Below are positions 44,067 to 52,743 of a stretch of 64,000 bases of DNA, piece after piece. The first letter of the stretch is position 1, and every line of letters starts with the position of its first letter. Both the position numbers and the translations under genes were made by a program. The notes beneath the pieces are model-generated. The model made no database searches and was not told the DNA's origin. It saw nothing but the letters and a program-made list of their open reading frames with translations. Source of the stretch: Phascolarctobacterium sp. (GTDB lineage Bacteria; Bacillota; Negativicutes; Acidaminococcales; Acidaminococcaceae); assembly GCA_017457085.1 (NCBI GenBank), contig JAFTID010000025.1, forward strand, positions 1 to 64,000, written 5' to 3'.

Positions 44067-45347
44067 ATGAAAACTTATACTATCCGTGAGTATGAAAGTT
44101 TTACTCGTGCAAAAGAAAATTATGGAAGTGGTTATTACTACTTGAAAGAGGAAACCTTTGATGCTTTGAAGCAGTTTGTTCTGGAAAATAAAGGTACTGG
44201 TGAAACAGAAGGTTTGGAACTGATGTCCCATTCCTCACGCAAAGGTATTGGTGAGATAATAACAGCTAAGAATTATGTTGGGGTTATTGCTATGCCGGAT
44301 GGTACTGTGATTGAAGTGCTTCCTAAGATTGCAAATTCTACGAAAGTAGAAGAATCACAGAAACTTTTGCTTGCTATGCTTAAAACTGTGAAAGACTTGC
44401 CGTTCAAAACTTTTAATATGGCCCATCTCAATGTTGAGCGTATACGTATATTTGAAGTTTTTATTAGTATGTTTATCAATGAAGTGAAACTTCTTGTGCA
44501 AAAAGGTTTGAAGTCTGATTATGTGCTTCACCAAGATAACGAGAAGTTTTTAAAAGGCAAGCTTCTTTTCCAAAATCATTTGAAGCATAATTTGGCACAT
44601 AAGGAGCGTTTTTTTGTAGAGTATCACTTATATGACATTAATCGTCCTGAGAATAGGATTATAAAAACGGCTTTGCGTTATTTATTTAGATTTAGTAATT
44701 CTGCAAAGAACAAAAAGGATTTGCATGCATTGTTGAATGTTTTTGATGAAGTTCAGGGTTCTATGAATGTTGATGCTGATTTTGAAATATGTTCTAACGG
44801 TCGGGATATGCGAGCTTACGAACAAGTTTTGCGTTGGTGTGAAGTCTTCCTGCGTGGTAATAGCTTTACAAACGCCAAAGGAGACAAGCGAGCGACAGCA
44901 CTTCTTTTCCCGATGGAACAACTTTTTGAAAGTTATGTTGCAGAACATTTGCGAAAAGCAATGATTTCCGAGAATTATGACATTCGACTTCAAGACAATA
45001 AACACCATCTGTTTGGACAAAAATTTGCTATGCGACCAGATATTGTTGTGAAGCATAAGCAAGATGGGAAATTGGTAGTTTTGGATACAAAATGGAAGTT
45101 ATTGAATGCTTACAGCAATAACTATGGGATTTCTCAAAGTGATATGTATCAGATGTACGCTTATGGGAAAAAGTATGAAAGTGAAAAAGTAGTATTGCTT
45201 TATCCTTGGAACGACAAGATTGCTAATTTAGGTAGTCCTATTGATTTTCCGCCTTCTACTAATGATAAGGTGAGTGTGTCGGTAAGGTTCTTAGATTTAA
45301 CTAATAAAGATTTTATTCAAGATGTTGTGAAAGAATTTTTCTCATAA
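44067..45347 (+). CDS. mcrC: McrC-like restriction endonuclease subunit
   Basis: A 426-residue McrC family protein: an N-terminal region that contacts McrB, and a C-terminal PD-(D/E)xK nuclease whose residues are visible in MRPDIVVKHKQDGKLVVLDTKWK near 335-357. It starts 16 bases after mcrB, so the two are cotranscribed and form an NTP-driven nuclease that cuts DNA with modified bases. A family A repeat begins right after its stop. Confidence 0.88.
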   Translation: MKTYTIREYESFTRAKENYGSGYYYLKEETFDALKQFVLENKGTGETEGLELMSHSSRKGIGEIITAKNYVGVIAMPDGTVIEVLPKIANSTKVEESQKLLLAMLKTVKDLPFKTFNMAHLNVERIRIFEVFISMFINEVKLLVQKGLKSDYVLHQDNEKFLKGKLLFQNHLKHNLAHKERFFVEYHLYDINRPENRIIKTALRYLFRFSNSAKNKKDLHALLNVFDEVQGSMNVDADFEICSNGRDMRAYEQVLRWCEVFLRGNSFTNAKGDKRATALLFPMEQLFESYVAEHLRKAMISENYDIRLQDNKHHLFGQKFAMRPDIVVKHKQDGKLVVLDTKWKLLNAYSNNYGISQSDMYQMYAYGKKYESEKVVLLYPWNDKIANLGSPIDFPPSTNDKVSVSVRFLDLTNKDFIQDVVKEFFS

Positions 45348-45573
45348 CTCTAAGTTACTGCACTCTTAGAGAACAAGGTAGAAAAGCTTTTAGCTTTTCT
45401 TGATTCTGGCAAAGAAATAAAGGAGAGAAGAAAACTACCAAAAGAAGAGAGGAAAAAAGAAAGTCTCACTTATATAATGGGTAATTTCACACCAAAAGGG
45501 GACATGATTTCTAAAAAATATTTTTTTAATTTTATGTCCCCTTTTTCATTTTTTACCCCATTATTATAGTGAG
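45348..45573 (+). repeat. dispersed hairpin repeat, family A, copy 2
   Basis: Parts in order: hairpin I (45348-45371, CTCTAAG/CTTAGAG), GAACAAGGTAG, hairpin II (45380-45400, AGAAAAGCT/AGCTTTTCT, loop TTT), a purine-rich tract with GAAAACTACCAAAAGAAG, then an inverted repeat (45465-45573) with ends CTCACTTATATAATGGG and CCCCATTATTATAGTGAG and inner AAAAGGGGACAT/ATGTCCCCTTTTT. It follows mcrC's stop directly. Confidence 0.7.
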
Positions 45574-45593
45574 AGGGATTTTTGGAGATTTGT

Positions 45594-46313
45594 ATGGGAC
45601 TCTGGACAAAAGAAAGCTTGCAGGCTAAGTTATTTGCTTTGCAGGATTTGCAGTATCAAAAATTTCATAGCAGTTTGTTGCCTGGCGTGGAAAACATTAT
45701 CGGCGTGCGTATGCCTGTGCTTCGGAAGCTGGCTAAAGAAATTCTGAAAGGTGATTGGCAAAGCTATTTGGAACTTACAATTTCCAAGCCTAGTGATTTT
45801 TACGAGGAAGATATTATACAAGCATTACTAATTGGCACAAGCAAAATTACTTGTCAGGAAAGGCAGGCTTACATTCGTGCCTTTGTTCCCAAGATTAACA
45901 ATTGGGCAGTATGCGACTTGTTCTGCGGCACGCTGAAAGAAGCACAAAAATATCCGCAAGAATATTGGCAACTGCTTGTTCCTTATTTTGAATCTAATAA
46001 TGCTTACGATTTACGTTTTGCTTCTGTAATGCTCCTTAACCATTTCACTAGCGAAGCTTACGCCCAAGATGCCTTAGAGTTGTTGCATAACATCAAGCAC
46101 GAAGATTATTATGTGAAGATGGGTGTAGCGTGGGCAATTTCTATTTTTTACATCAAGCAGCCACAGCTGACTCTACCTTTGCTTCAAAAAAATCATCTAG
46201 ACGATTTTACTCACAACAAAGCAATTCAAAAAATTAGGGAAAGTTTTAGGGTGAGTGGTGAAGATAAGGAAATGCTGAAGGCGTTGAGGAGAAATAAGGA
46301 AAGTTATGAATAA
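45594..46313 (+). CDS. AlkD-like DNA alkylation repair protein
   Basis: A 239-residue all-helical HEAT-like protein of the AlkD family, which excises alkylated bases. Visible segments are GVRMPVLRKLAKEI near residue 37, YEEDIIQALLIG near 68, INNWAVCDLFCGTLK near 102 and YVKMGVAWAISIFY near 180. The start at 45594 follows GGAG by 6 bases; an upstream TTG overlaps that site. It lies next to the restriction system but is not clearly part of it. Confidence 0.82.
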   Translation: MGLWTKESLQAKLFALQDLQYQKFHSSLLPGVENIIGVRMPVLRKLAKEILKGDWQSYLELTISKPSDFYEEDIIQALLIGTSKITCQERQAYIRAFVPKINNWAVCDLFCGTLKEAQKYPQEYWQLLVPYFESNNAYDLRFASVMLLNHFTSEAYAQDALELLHNIKHEDYYVKMGVAWAISIFYIKQPQLTLPLLQKNHLDDFTHNKAIQKIRESFRVSGEDKEMLKALRRNKESYE

Positions 46314-46330
46314 AAGCAAAGGGGATTGCT

Positions 46331-46726
46331 GTGAAATTGTATGATGTTTTTCAAAAAGAACTTGCTATTTTAAAAACTGCTACAATACAGGATTTATCAA
46401 ATGATTTTGTTGTCAGTGGGATTTGTTATAAATTTAGAGTTCAATTTGATTTGAGTTGGAAGATTTTAAAAGAGTTTCTCAAGCATGAAGGTTGTTACGT
46501 GTCTAGTAGTGCTTCTTCACGTGAGATTATTAAAGAAGCTTACAAAATATACGATTTTCTCGATGAAGAGATATGGCTCTCTATGCACAAGGATAGATAC
46601 GATATGACATATGCGTATGATAGTGAACGAGCTAAAAGTTTAGTTGCAAAAATTTTGGGTTGTTATATTCCCGCATTGATTGCTTTGCAAGAAAATATTG
46701 GAGAACGATATCGTCTAATTATTTGA
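46331..46726 (+). CDS. HI0074 family nucleotidyltransferase substrate-binding protein
   Basis: A 131-residue helical protein with the family pattern VVSGICYKFRVQFDLSWKILKEFL and ASSREIIKEAYK. HI0074-type proteins usually pair with a minimal nucleotidyltransferase (MNT), related to HEPN-MNT modules. No MNT gene is visible on either side, so it is an orphan. It starts with GTG 17 bases after the AlkD-like gene and is followed by a 50-residue protein. Confidence 0.75.
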   Translation: MKLYDVFQKELAILKTATIQDLSNDFVVSGICYKFRVQFDLSWKILKEFLKHEGCYVSSSASSREIIKEAYKIYDFLDEEIWLSMHKDRYDMTYAYDSERAKSLVAKILGCYIPALIALQENIGERYRLII

Positions 46727-46759
46727 CAACAATTTTGTGAGTGGAAAGGAGCAAGTGCT

Positions 46760-46912
46760 ATGAAAGAGAATAAAGAGTACATACAAGCGTTAGAAAAAGC
46801 AAAAGAGAATTATGCAGATTTAAAAGAACGTGGTGAGGAAGCTATTGGCAAAGATGCTCTGGAATTCATGGATAGCCTTATGACTTCTGAAGAAATTATT
46901 GAACGTGTTTGA
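46760..46912 (+). CDS. 50-residue hypothetical protein
   Basis: A small acidic helical protein (MKENKEYIQALEKAKENYA...), ending TSEEIIERV. AAAGGAG stands 8 bases before its ATG, a good site. No family is recognised. Its place 33 bases after the HI0074-type gene suggests it may be a partner. A family A repeat starts 18 bases after its stop. Confidence 0.6.
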   Translation: MKENKEYIQALEKAKENYADLKERGEEAIGKDALEFMDSLMTSEEIIERV

Positions 46913-46930
46913 ATGTACTTTTGCATAATT

Positions 46931-47177
46931 CTAAGTTACTACATAACTCTTACTAACTACTAACTTAGGAACAAGGTAGCAAAGTTAAAACTTTGCAGGA
47001 ACGGATGGCAGAAGAAAAAAAGAAAAAGAAAAAAAGAAGATTTCACTCTATAACTACAACTGAGAATGCAAAAATGGCAATGTGAAGATAAAATTTTTTT
47101 GAAAAAAGTAGAAATCTTAAATTTTTTAGGAGGAACATTGCCAAAATCAGAAGTTTAGTTGTAGTTATAGAGTGAAA
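46931..47177 (+). repeat. dispersed hairpin repeat, family A, copy 3
   Basis: Parts in order: hairpin I (CTAAGTTA 46931-46938 with TAACTTAG 46961-46968), GAACAAGGTAG, hairpin II (46979-46996, GCAAAGTT/AACTTTGC), GGCAGAAGAAA and a purine tract, then an inverted repeat (47041-47177) whose last 21 bases on each side are perfect complements. With nothing coding inside, this element fills most of the 394-base gap before dcuC. Confidence 0.7.
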
Positions 47178-47264
47178 GTACTTTTTATGAGATATTTTAT
47201 TTCAACACGCCAAAGTATTTTGTATACATAACCAAGGCATATATTTTTTTTATTTTCTTTGGTT

Positions 47265-47270
47265 TATAAT
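47265..47270 (+). promoter_or_regulatory. -10 box of dcuC
   Basis: TATAAT is preceded by AACCAAGG...CTTTGGTT, an interrupted palindrome (about 47229-47263) that could be an operator. No good -35 is seen, which would fit activator-dependent control. Confidence 0.4.
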
Positions 47271-47306
47271 AGGGTGTACAAATTTTTAAACGGAGGGGAA
47301 ATTTTT

Positions 47307-48566
47307 ATGATGATTATGTTGGGCGCCTTAGTAGTATTGGGCGTAATTTGGTTACTCTTAAAGCGTCATGAATCTAGAATGGTTCTGATTGCTGCTGGTA
47401 TTTTGATGTGCTGTTTGGGTGGTAACCCTATGGCGGCGTTGAATGCTTTTGCAAAAAGCATGACTAATGCTGGTCTTATCACTTCTGTTTGCTCTTGCAT
47501 GGGCTTTGCTTGGTGCATGAAATACACTGGCTGTGATAAACACTTGGTTGTTGCTATCGGTAAAGTTTTGAAAAAAATGGGCTTCCTGCTCATTCCCGGT
47601 GCAACCTTGGCAACCTTTATCGTTAACATTGCTATTCCTAGTGCTGCAGGCTGCAGTGCTGCTGTAGGCGTAATTTTTATTCCTATCATGATGTCCGCAG
47701 GTATTCACCCTGCTATGGCTGCTGCTGCTGTTAAATCTGGTACTTATGGCAGTATGCTTAACCCCGGCTTGCTTCACAATGGCGTAGTAGCTAAATTGGC
47801 AGGCGTTGGCATTCCTGAAGTTATCGCAACTCATATGCCCGCTACCGTTGCTGGCGTTATCGTTGCAGCTGTAACCTTGACTATCGTGGCAATCTTCTTG
47901 AAAGAAAACAAAGGCTATGTTCCTGCTGATGGCGGCGAAGCTGCTGTAGAAGACCTTAGCGTAAATCCGTTGTATGCTATTATGCCGATGGTTCCCATTA
48001 TCATTCTGGTATTGGGTAACACTAAAGTTGTTCCTGCTTTCAAAATGGGCGTTCCCCAAGCAATGATTATCGGTGCTTTGCTGGCTTTGGCTGCAACTCG
48101 CAAAAGTCCGGTTAAATTGACCAAATCCTTCTTCGATGGTATGGGCGATGCTTATGCAAACATCATCGGTATCATCATTTCCGTAGGCGTTTTCGTAGCA
48201 GGCTTGAATGCTCTTGGCTTGATTAAAGCGTTGATTAACTGGATGCTCAATTCCAGCGGTATCGTTAAGATTGCTTCTGCTTTTGGTCCGTTCCTGCTGG
48301 CTCTTATTTCCGGTAGTGGCGACGCTGCGACTGTTGCGTTCAACGAATCTGTTACTCCGCACGCAGTTGAATTTGGTCTGAACACCATTAACATGGGTGC
48401 TATGGCTGCATTGGGCGGTACCTTAGGTCGTACCATTTCTCCGATTGCAGGCGCAACCATTATCTGCGCTGGTATCGCAGGTGTTGACCCTATGGAAGTT
48501 TGCAAACGTAATGCTTTGGGTATTGTTCTGGCATTGATCGTTGGCATGGTTCTTCTGGTATTCTAA
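47307..48566 (+). CDS. dcuC: C4-dicarboxylate transporter, DcuC family
   Basis: A 419-residue inner-membrane carrier with about 12 hydrophobic segments. The motif SGSGDAATVAFNESVTPHA near residue 333, GNPMAALNAFA near 44 and LGRTISPIAGATII near 378 match DcuC. DcuC proteins exchange or export succinate and related acids in anaerobes. The ATG at 47307 has GGAGGGG upstream; a more distant in-frame start would lie before the promoter-like box. A terminator follows. Confidence 0.88.
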   Translation: MMIMLGALVVLGVIWLLLKRHESRMVLIAAGILMCCLGGNPMAALNAFAKSMTNAGLITSVCSCMGFAWCMKYTGCDKHLVVAIGKVLKKMGFLLIPGATLATFIVNIAIPSAAGCSAAVGVIFIPIMMSAGIHPAMAAAAVKSGTYGSMLNPGLLHNGVVAKLAGVGIPEVIATHMPATVAGVIVAAVTLTIVAIFLKENKGYVPADGGEAAVEDLSVNPLYAIMPMVPIIILVLGNTKVVPAFKMGVPQAMIIGALLALAATRKSPVKLTKSFFDGMGDAYANIIGIIISVGVFVAGLNALGLIKALINWMLNSSGIVKIASAFGPFLLALISGSGDAATVAFNESVTPHAVEFGLNTINMGAMAALGGTLGRTISPIAGATIICAGIAGVDPMEVCKRNALGIVLALIVGMVLLVF

Positions 48567-48576
48567 TTTTAAAATA

Positions 48577-48616
48577 AAAGGTATCCATCTTGTTCAAGGC
48601 AAGGTGGATACTTTTG
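48577..48616 (+). terminator. terminator after dcuC
   Basis: GTATCCATCTTG / CAAGGTGGATAC stem, seven-base loop, then TTTTG. Confidence 0.85.
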
Positions 48617-48660
48617 TATAACGACAATTTTGTATAATTATTTGTAAGGGGGATATGATT

Positions 48661-49953
48661 ATGACTAAATTTAATGTTGCTGCGGTTGGCGATTTTATGC
48701 TGGTGCAACGCATTCATCCTGAAGATAAAAGCGCATTGGCTATTAAAGAATTAGTTGCTGATGCAGATGTACGTTTTGTAAATTTGGAAATGCAAATCCA
48801 TGACTTTGAAGTGTATCCTGCTTCTGAAAGTGGTGGTACTTGGGCAGCAGGTCGTCCTGCAGCACTTGATGATTTGGAATGGTTAGGCTTTAACCTTTTG
48901 GCTACTGCTACCAACCACTCCTTAGACTATGGTCAAGAAGGTCTCAAGAAAACCATTGAGCATTTAAAGGCAAAAGGTTTTGTTTACGCTGGTATCGGTA
49001 ATAACCTTACGGAAGCAAGCCAACCGAGATATTTAGATACTCCTGAGGGCAGAGTTGGTTTTATCAGCTCCTGTTCTTCCGGTCCTAACTGGAATATTGC
49101 CAGCAATCCTAGCGGAACCAATATTGGTCGCCCCGGTATGAATATGCTGCGTTTTGATAGTGTTAACTATGTTTCTGCAGAAGAACTGGAAACCTTGAAG
49201 AACATCGTTGAAAAAACTTATGTAAACGCTAATACCAATCTTCTTACTCGCGAAGGCTTCTTGAAACCTTCTAAATATTATTCCGTTGGCAATGCTAAGT
49301 TTGATGTTGGCGAACCTGGCACCAATACTTACTGCAACGCTCGCGATTTGAACCGCATTATTTCCTACGTGAAAGACGCTCGTAGACAAGCAGATACTGT
49401 GCTCGTAAGTCATCACGGTCATGAAATGCGTGGTACTGATAAGCAAAAGGCAGCTTCCTTCATGCATGACTACGCTCGTGCCTGCATTGATGCTGGTGCA
49501 GATGCTTTCTTGGGACATGGTCCCCACATTCTGCGTGGTATTGAGATTTACAAAGGCAAGCCTATTTTCTATTCCTTGGGTGACTTCTTCCTGCAAAACG
49601 ATTCTGTGGAATGTCAACCGCCTGAGTTCTACGAAAAATATGGCGTAGATAGCTTTGCTCCTGTTTCCGAAGCTTTTGCTGCCCGCAGTGAAAACGATAC
49701 TAAAGGCTTGATGCTTGACCGTTTGGCTTTGGAATCCGTAATCGTTAAATTTGCCATCGAAGATAATGTTATCAAAGAAGTTCTGCTGTATCCCATCACC
49801 CTGGGCTTGGGCAAATCCCGTTCCCGCAAAGGTCGTCCTGAATTAGCAGACGAAGCTACTGGTACCCGTATCCTGCAAGAATTGCAAGGTTTGTGCGACG
49901 AATACGGTACTAAGATTATCATTGAAAAGGGCATTGGCAAAATTAAACTGTAA
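48661..49953 (+). CDS. CapA family metallophosphatase-like protein
   Basis: A 430-residue protein of the CapA (poly-gamma-glutamate synthesis) family. It starts FNVAAVGDFMLVQRI, and ATNHSLDYGQEGLKKT near 83, SHHGHEMRG near 258 and LGHGPHILRGIEIYKGKPI near 292 supply the calcineurin-like metal site. There is no signal peptide, unlike many CapA proteins, so it is probably cytosolic. The substrate is unknown. The ATG at 48661 has AAGGGGG 8 bases upstream; an ATG at 48655 is too close to it. Confidence 0.8.
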   Translation: MTKFNVAAVGDFMLVQRIHPEDKSALAIKELVADADVRFVNLEMQIHDFEVYPASESGGTWAAGRPAALDDLEWLGFNLLATATNHSLDYGQEGLKKTIEHLKAKGFVYAGIGNNLTEASQPRYLDTPEGRVGFISSCSSGPNWNIASNPSGTNIGRPGMNMLRFDSVNYVSAEELETLKNIVEKTYVNANTNLLTREGFLKPSKYYSVGNAKFDVGEPGTNTYCNARDLNRIISYVKDARRQADTVLVSHHGHEMRGTDKQKAASFMHDYARACIDAGADAFLGHGPHILRGIEIYKGKPIFYSLGDFFLQNDSVECQPPEFYEKYGVDSFAPVSEAFAARSENDTKGLMLDRLALESVIVKFAIEDNVIKEVLLYPITLGLGKSRSRKGRPELADEATGTRILQELQGLCDEYGTKIIIEKGIGKIKL

Positions 49954-49995
49954 GGTGCAGGAGTTAGCTGATGCTTTGGCATAAGTAAAAATAAA

Positions 49996-50048
49996 ACAGG
50001 CACGCTATGACAATTCCCTTTGGGGAAACTTGTACATAGTGTGCCTGT
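49996..50048. terminator. bidirectional terminator between convergent genes
   Basis: ACAGGCACGCTATG / CATAGTGTGCCTGT, with an inner TTCCC-TTTG-GGGAA hairpin. It separates the CapA-like gene from the convergent gene at 50060. Confidence 0.75.
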
Positions 50049-50059
50049 ATTGTTTAGTT

Positions 50060-50365
50060 TTATTTTTCTACGATGGTGTATTCTTCCATGGCTTGCAGCA
50101 GTTCCTTGCTGTTGGCAGGGTGTTTTGCGCACAGCTCTTGTAGTGCGGCAAAGTCTTTCAGCTCTTTACCCCAGAGGAAGCAGTCATCGTCATTGTAAGC
50201 AGCAACTACAATGGATTTTTTGCTGTCGCAGGGAGTTTTGCCTAAGTCATCGGTAAGCATGATGTAGGCGTCGTCAAAGTCCATACCGTAAACAGTTATT
50301 TTTTCTTCGGGAGTATCATCTTCCCAGAAGCCAAGCTTTTCAAAATCAGCAGCAGTAATGTTCAT
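50060..50365 (-). CDS. hypothetical acidic protein
   Basis: A 101-residue soluble acidic protein (MNITAADFEKLGFWEDDTPE...). It has no signal peptide or membrane segment and no motif I recognise. It is monocistronic and convergent with the CapA-like gene. An AGGTAG-type site precedes the ATG. Coding is supported by length and composition only. Confidence 0.6.
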   Translation of the reverse strand: MNITAADFEKLGFWEDDTPEEKITVYGMDFDDAYIMLTDDLGKTPCDSKKSIVVAAYNDDDCFLWGKELKDFAALQELCAKHPANSKELLQAMEEYTIVEK

Positions 50366-50495
50366 ACAATCTACCTCGCTTTGTATTTAATACCTTTATC
50401 ATAAAACATTTTTGTAGCTTTGTCGAATGTTGCAGAGGAAAAAAGTACGTGGGTGTAGTATAATAAAGGCAGGATATTTTGAAAGAGGCGATGCC

Positions 50496-50696
50496 ATGAA
50501 GAAGAAACAACAGAGCAGTGGTTTAATGCAAGTGGAATTCGTATGTCCTAAATGCGGAAAGAAGCTGGCGTGGGCTTTGCCTACTTCTGAAATAAATTGT
50601 CCTAAATGTGGGACTTGGGTTACGAACCGTAACCGCAAAATTGAAAATGTTCTTTATTTGCCTCTGGATAGTGACCAGATGGTACTCTTTTGTTAA
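50496..50696 (+). CDS. small double zinc-ribbon protein
   Basis: A 66-residue protein with two knuckles, VCPKCGKKLAW near residue 15 and NCPKCGTWV near 33, which together would hold one zinc. The start at 50496 follows AAGAGGCG; a longer frame from 50427 lacks a good site. The function is unknown. It lies 17 bases before the M20 amidohydrolase gene and may be cotranscribed with it. Confidence 0.65.
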   Translation: MKKKQQSSGLMQVEFVCPKCGKKLAWALPTSEINCPKCGTWVTNRNRKIENVLYLPLDSDQMVLFC

Positions 50697-50713
50697 ATTG
50701 AGGGGGTTAGTAA

Positions 50714-52015
50714 ATGGAAAAAATTTGGCAAGCAGCTGCAGGTTTGCAGGAAGAAATGGTTGCAAGACGTAGAGATTTGCACCAACATCCGGAAACAGGT
50801 TGGACTGAATTTAGAACTGCCTGCATGGTTGTAAAAGAATTAGAAAATTTAGGTTATGCTGTTGCTTACGGTGCAGAAGTTGTAGACGAAGCTTCTATGA
50901 TGGGCGTGCCAAGCGTAGCAGATTTAGAAAAATATATGGAACGCGCCATCAGCGAAGGCGCTGACCCGGAAGTAGTTGCTAAAATGGCAGGCGGCAAGAC
51001 TGGCGTAGTTGCTGTTTTGGATAGCGGTAAACCGGGCAAAACAGTTGGCTTCCGTTTTGATATGGACTGCAACGACGTTGAAGAAGATGCCGGCGAAGCT
51101 CACCGCCCCAAACAAGAAGGCTTTAATTCTTGTCACGTTAACGCTATGCACGCTTGTGGTCATGATGGTCACGTTACCATCGGCTTGGCTGTGGCAAAAC
51201 TTTTGGTTGAACACAAGGAAGAGCTTGTTGGTAAAGTTAAATTAATTTTCCAACCAGCGGAAGAAGGCGTGCGTGGTGCTTACGCTATGATTAACGCAGG
51301 CGTAGCAGATGACATTGACTACTTCTTTGGTGGACATATTGCTTTCAAAGCGACTACTGACGATAGCTTGGTATGTTTGACTGATGGCTTCCTTGCTACT
51401 ACTAAATTGGACGCAGTTTATAAAGGCGTTTCTTCTCACGCAGGTTTGGCTCCTGAAGAAGGAAAGAACGCACTTCTTGCTGCGGCGCAAGCTAGTATTT
51501 CCCTGCACAGCATTTCCCGTCACGGCAAAGGTGCTTCCCGCATCAACGTTGGCGTACTGAATGCAGGTACTGGTCGTAACGTACTACCTGACATTGCAGT
51601 TCTGAAAATGGAAACCCGTGGCGCAACTACCGAAATCAACGAATTTATGGTAGGCGAAGCAAAACGTATGCTGCAAGCAGCTGCAGATTTGTATGATGTG
51701 AGCGTAAGCGTTACTAAGGCTGGCAGTGCACCTGCGTGCGTAGCAGATTTTGAATTAGCAAAAGAAGTTGCAGAAATTGCTAAAGCTTCCGGTCAATACA
51801 AAGAAATCATCGATTATATGGATATGGGTGGCAGCGAAGACTGCGCTTACTTTATGGAACGCGTACAACAAAAGGGTGGTCGTGCCCTGTATATGATGTA
51901 CGGTGCTACCATTGCGGCAGGTCACCACAATAGCCATTTTGATTTCAACGAAGCTTGCTTGTGGAAATCTGCAGGCTTGTTGACCACTTTGGCGCTTGCT
52001 TTTACTAAAAAATGA
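50714..52015 (+). CDS. M20 family amidohydrolase, AbgA-like
   Basis: A 433-residue metallohydrolase. RRDLHQHPETGWTEF is near residue 19, the metal-binding residues lie in GFRFDMDCND (near 115), HACGHDGH (near 151) and PAEEG (near 184), and a dimerisation domain with VSSHAGLAPEEGKNA follows near 240. It best resembles AbgA, a subunit that splits p-aminobenzoyl-glutamate. Other amidated amino acids are possible substrates, and no abgB-like partner is seen next to it. Confidence 0.83.
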   Translation: MEKIWQAAAGLQEEMVARRRDLHQHPETGWTEFRTACMVVKELENLGYAVAYGAEVVDEASMMGVPSVADLEKYMERAISEGADPEVVAKMAGGKTGVVAVLDSGKPGKTVGFRFDMDCNDVEEDAGEAHRPKQEGFNSCHVNAMHACGHDGHVTIGLAVAKLLVEHKEELVGKVKLIFQPAEEGVRGAYAMINAGVADDIDYFFGGHIAFKATTDDSLVCLTDGFLATTKLDAVYKGVSSHAGLAPEEGKNALLAAAQASISLHSISRHGKGASRINVGVLNAGTGRNVLPDIAVLKMETRGATTEINEFMVGEAKRMLQAAADLYDVSVSVTKAGSAPACVADFELAKEVAEIAKASGQYKEIIDYMDMGGSEDCAYFMERVQQKGGRALYMMYGATIAAGHHNSHFDFNEACLWKSAGLLTTLALAFTKK

Positions 52016-52102
52016 TTTACCACTTTTTATCTTGGCTGACAAGCTTTAGACATAAATCTTTGTTATGCTAGTGCCTAAGATAAAATTGTGGAGGATATGT
52101 TT

Positions 52103-52717
52103 ATGAAAATGTTGAAGAAAATTATGTTGGTGGCTTCCTGTGGTGCTATGCTTTTGGCAGGCAGTGCAGTTGCCAATGCTCATTGCTGTGAATATGAATG
52201 CTTGCCTGTCACCGAGGAATGTCAAACTCAGGCGGTGCAAGAAGTGCTTTCTATTACTGGTGAAATTTTAGAAGTACAAGCTAATATGGTAGTAGTAAAA
52301 GGCGAAAACAATATCATCGCCGCAGTGATAAATGATGGAACTTACTTGCTCAACGGTAAAAATGGCAAGGCGAAAGAGCTAAATAGTTTTAAAGTTGGCA
52401 AGGTAGTTACCGTGTACCACTCTCCTAAAATGACCAGAAGTATTCCTGCGCAAACTGAAGCTTATGCCATCGTATTAGGCGATAATGATGTTAAGCAGGG
52501 CAAATTCTTCAAGGTTGACCAAGTTACTCCGTCTGAAGATGGCAAGTATGTAAGCGTGCTGGATTCCAATCACGGGCTTATTGCTACCATTGACAAAAAA
52601 GCTTGCAAAGTTTATGACGAAATCAAAGCAGGGGATAACCTGATGGTATGGTACGATATGATGACCATGAGCTTACCGGCAAGAACTAACGCGCAAAAGG
52701 TTGTAGTTCTGCCTTAA
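52103..52717 (+). CDS. secreted two-repeat protein of unknown function
   Basis: A 204-residue protein with a signal peptide (about 1-26, ending SAVANA). After a Cys-bearing stretch (HCCEYECLPVTEEC) come two units of about 70 residues with like beta patterns: each ends in a Tyr-rich turn, KMTRSIPAQTEAYAIVL and MTMSLPARTNAQKVVVL. They look like a tandem duplication of an OB-like fold. It is probably periplasmic. The ATG at 52103 is 7 bases after GGAGGA; earlier starts are too close to that site. Confidence 0.65.
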   Translation: MKMLKKIMLVASCGAMLLAGSAVANAHCCEYECLPVTEECQTQAVQEVLSITGEILEVQANMVVVKGENNIIAAVINDGTYLLNGKNGKAKELNSFKVGKVVTVYHSPKMTRSIPAQTEAYAIVLGDNDVKQGKFFKVDQVTPSEDGKYVSVLDSNHGLIATIDKKACKVYDEIKAGDNLMVWYDMMTMSLPARTNAQKVVVLP

Positions 52718-52743
52718 TCTGAATTTAGAAGGGATTGTTTGTG

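Noticed and set aside
45348-47177. CRISPR array or retron-like element in the repeat-rich gaps
   Set aside because: There is no regular short repeat/spacer pattern, and no cas or reverse transcriptase gene lies in the window.
47358-48362. Minus-strand open frame (334 codons) opposite dcuC
   Set aside because: His/Asn/Ser-rich translation without motifs, opposite a well-supported transporter gene.
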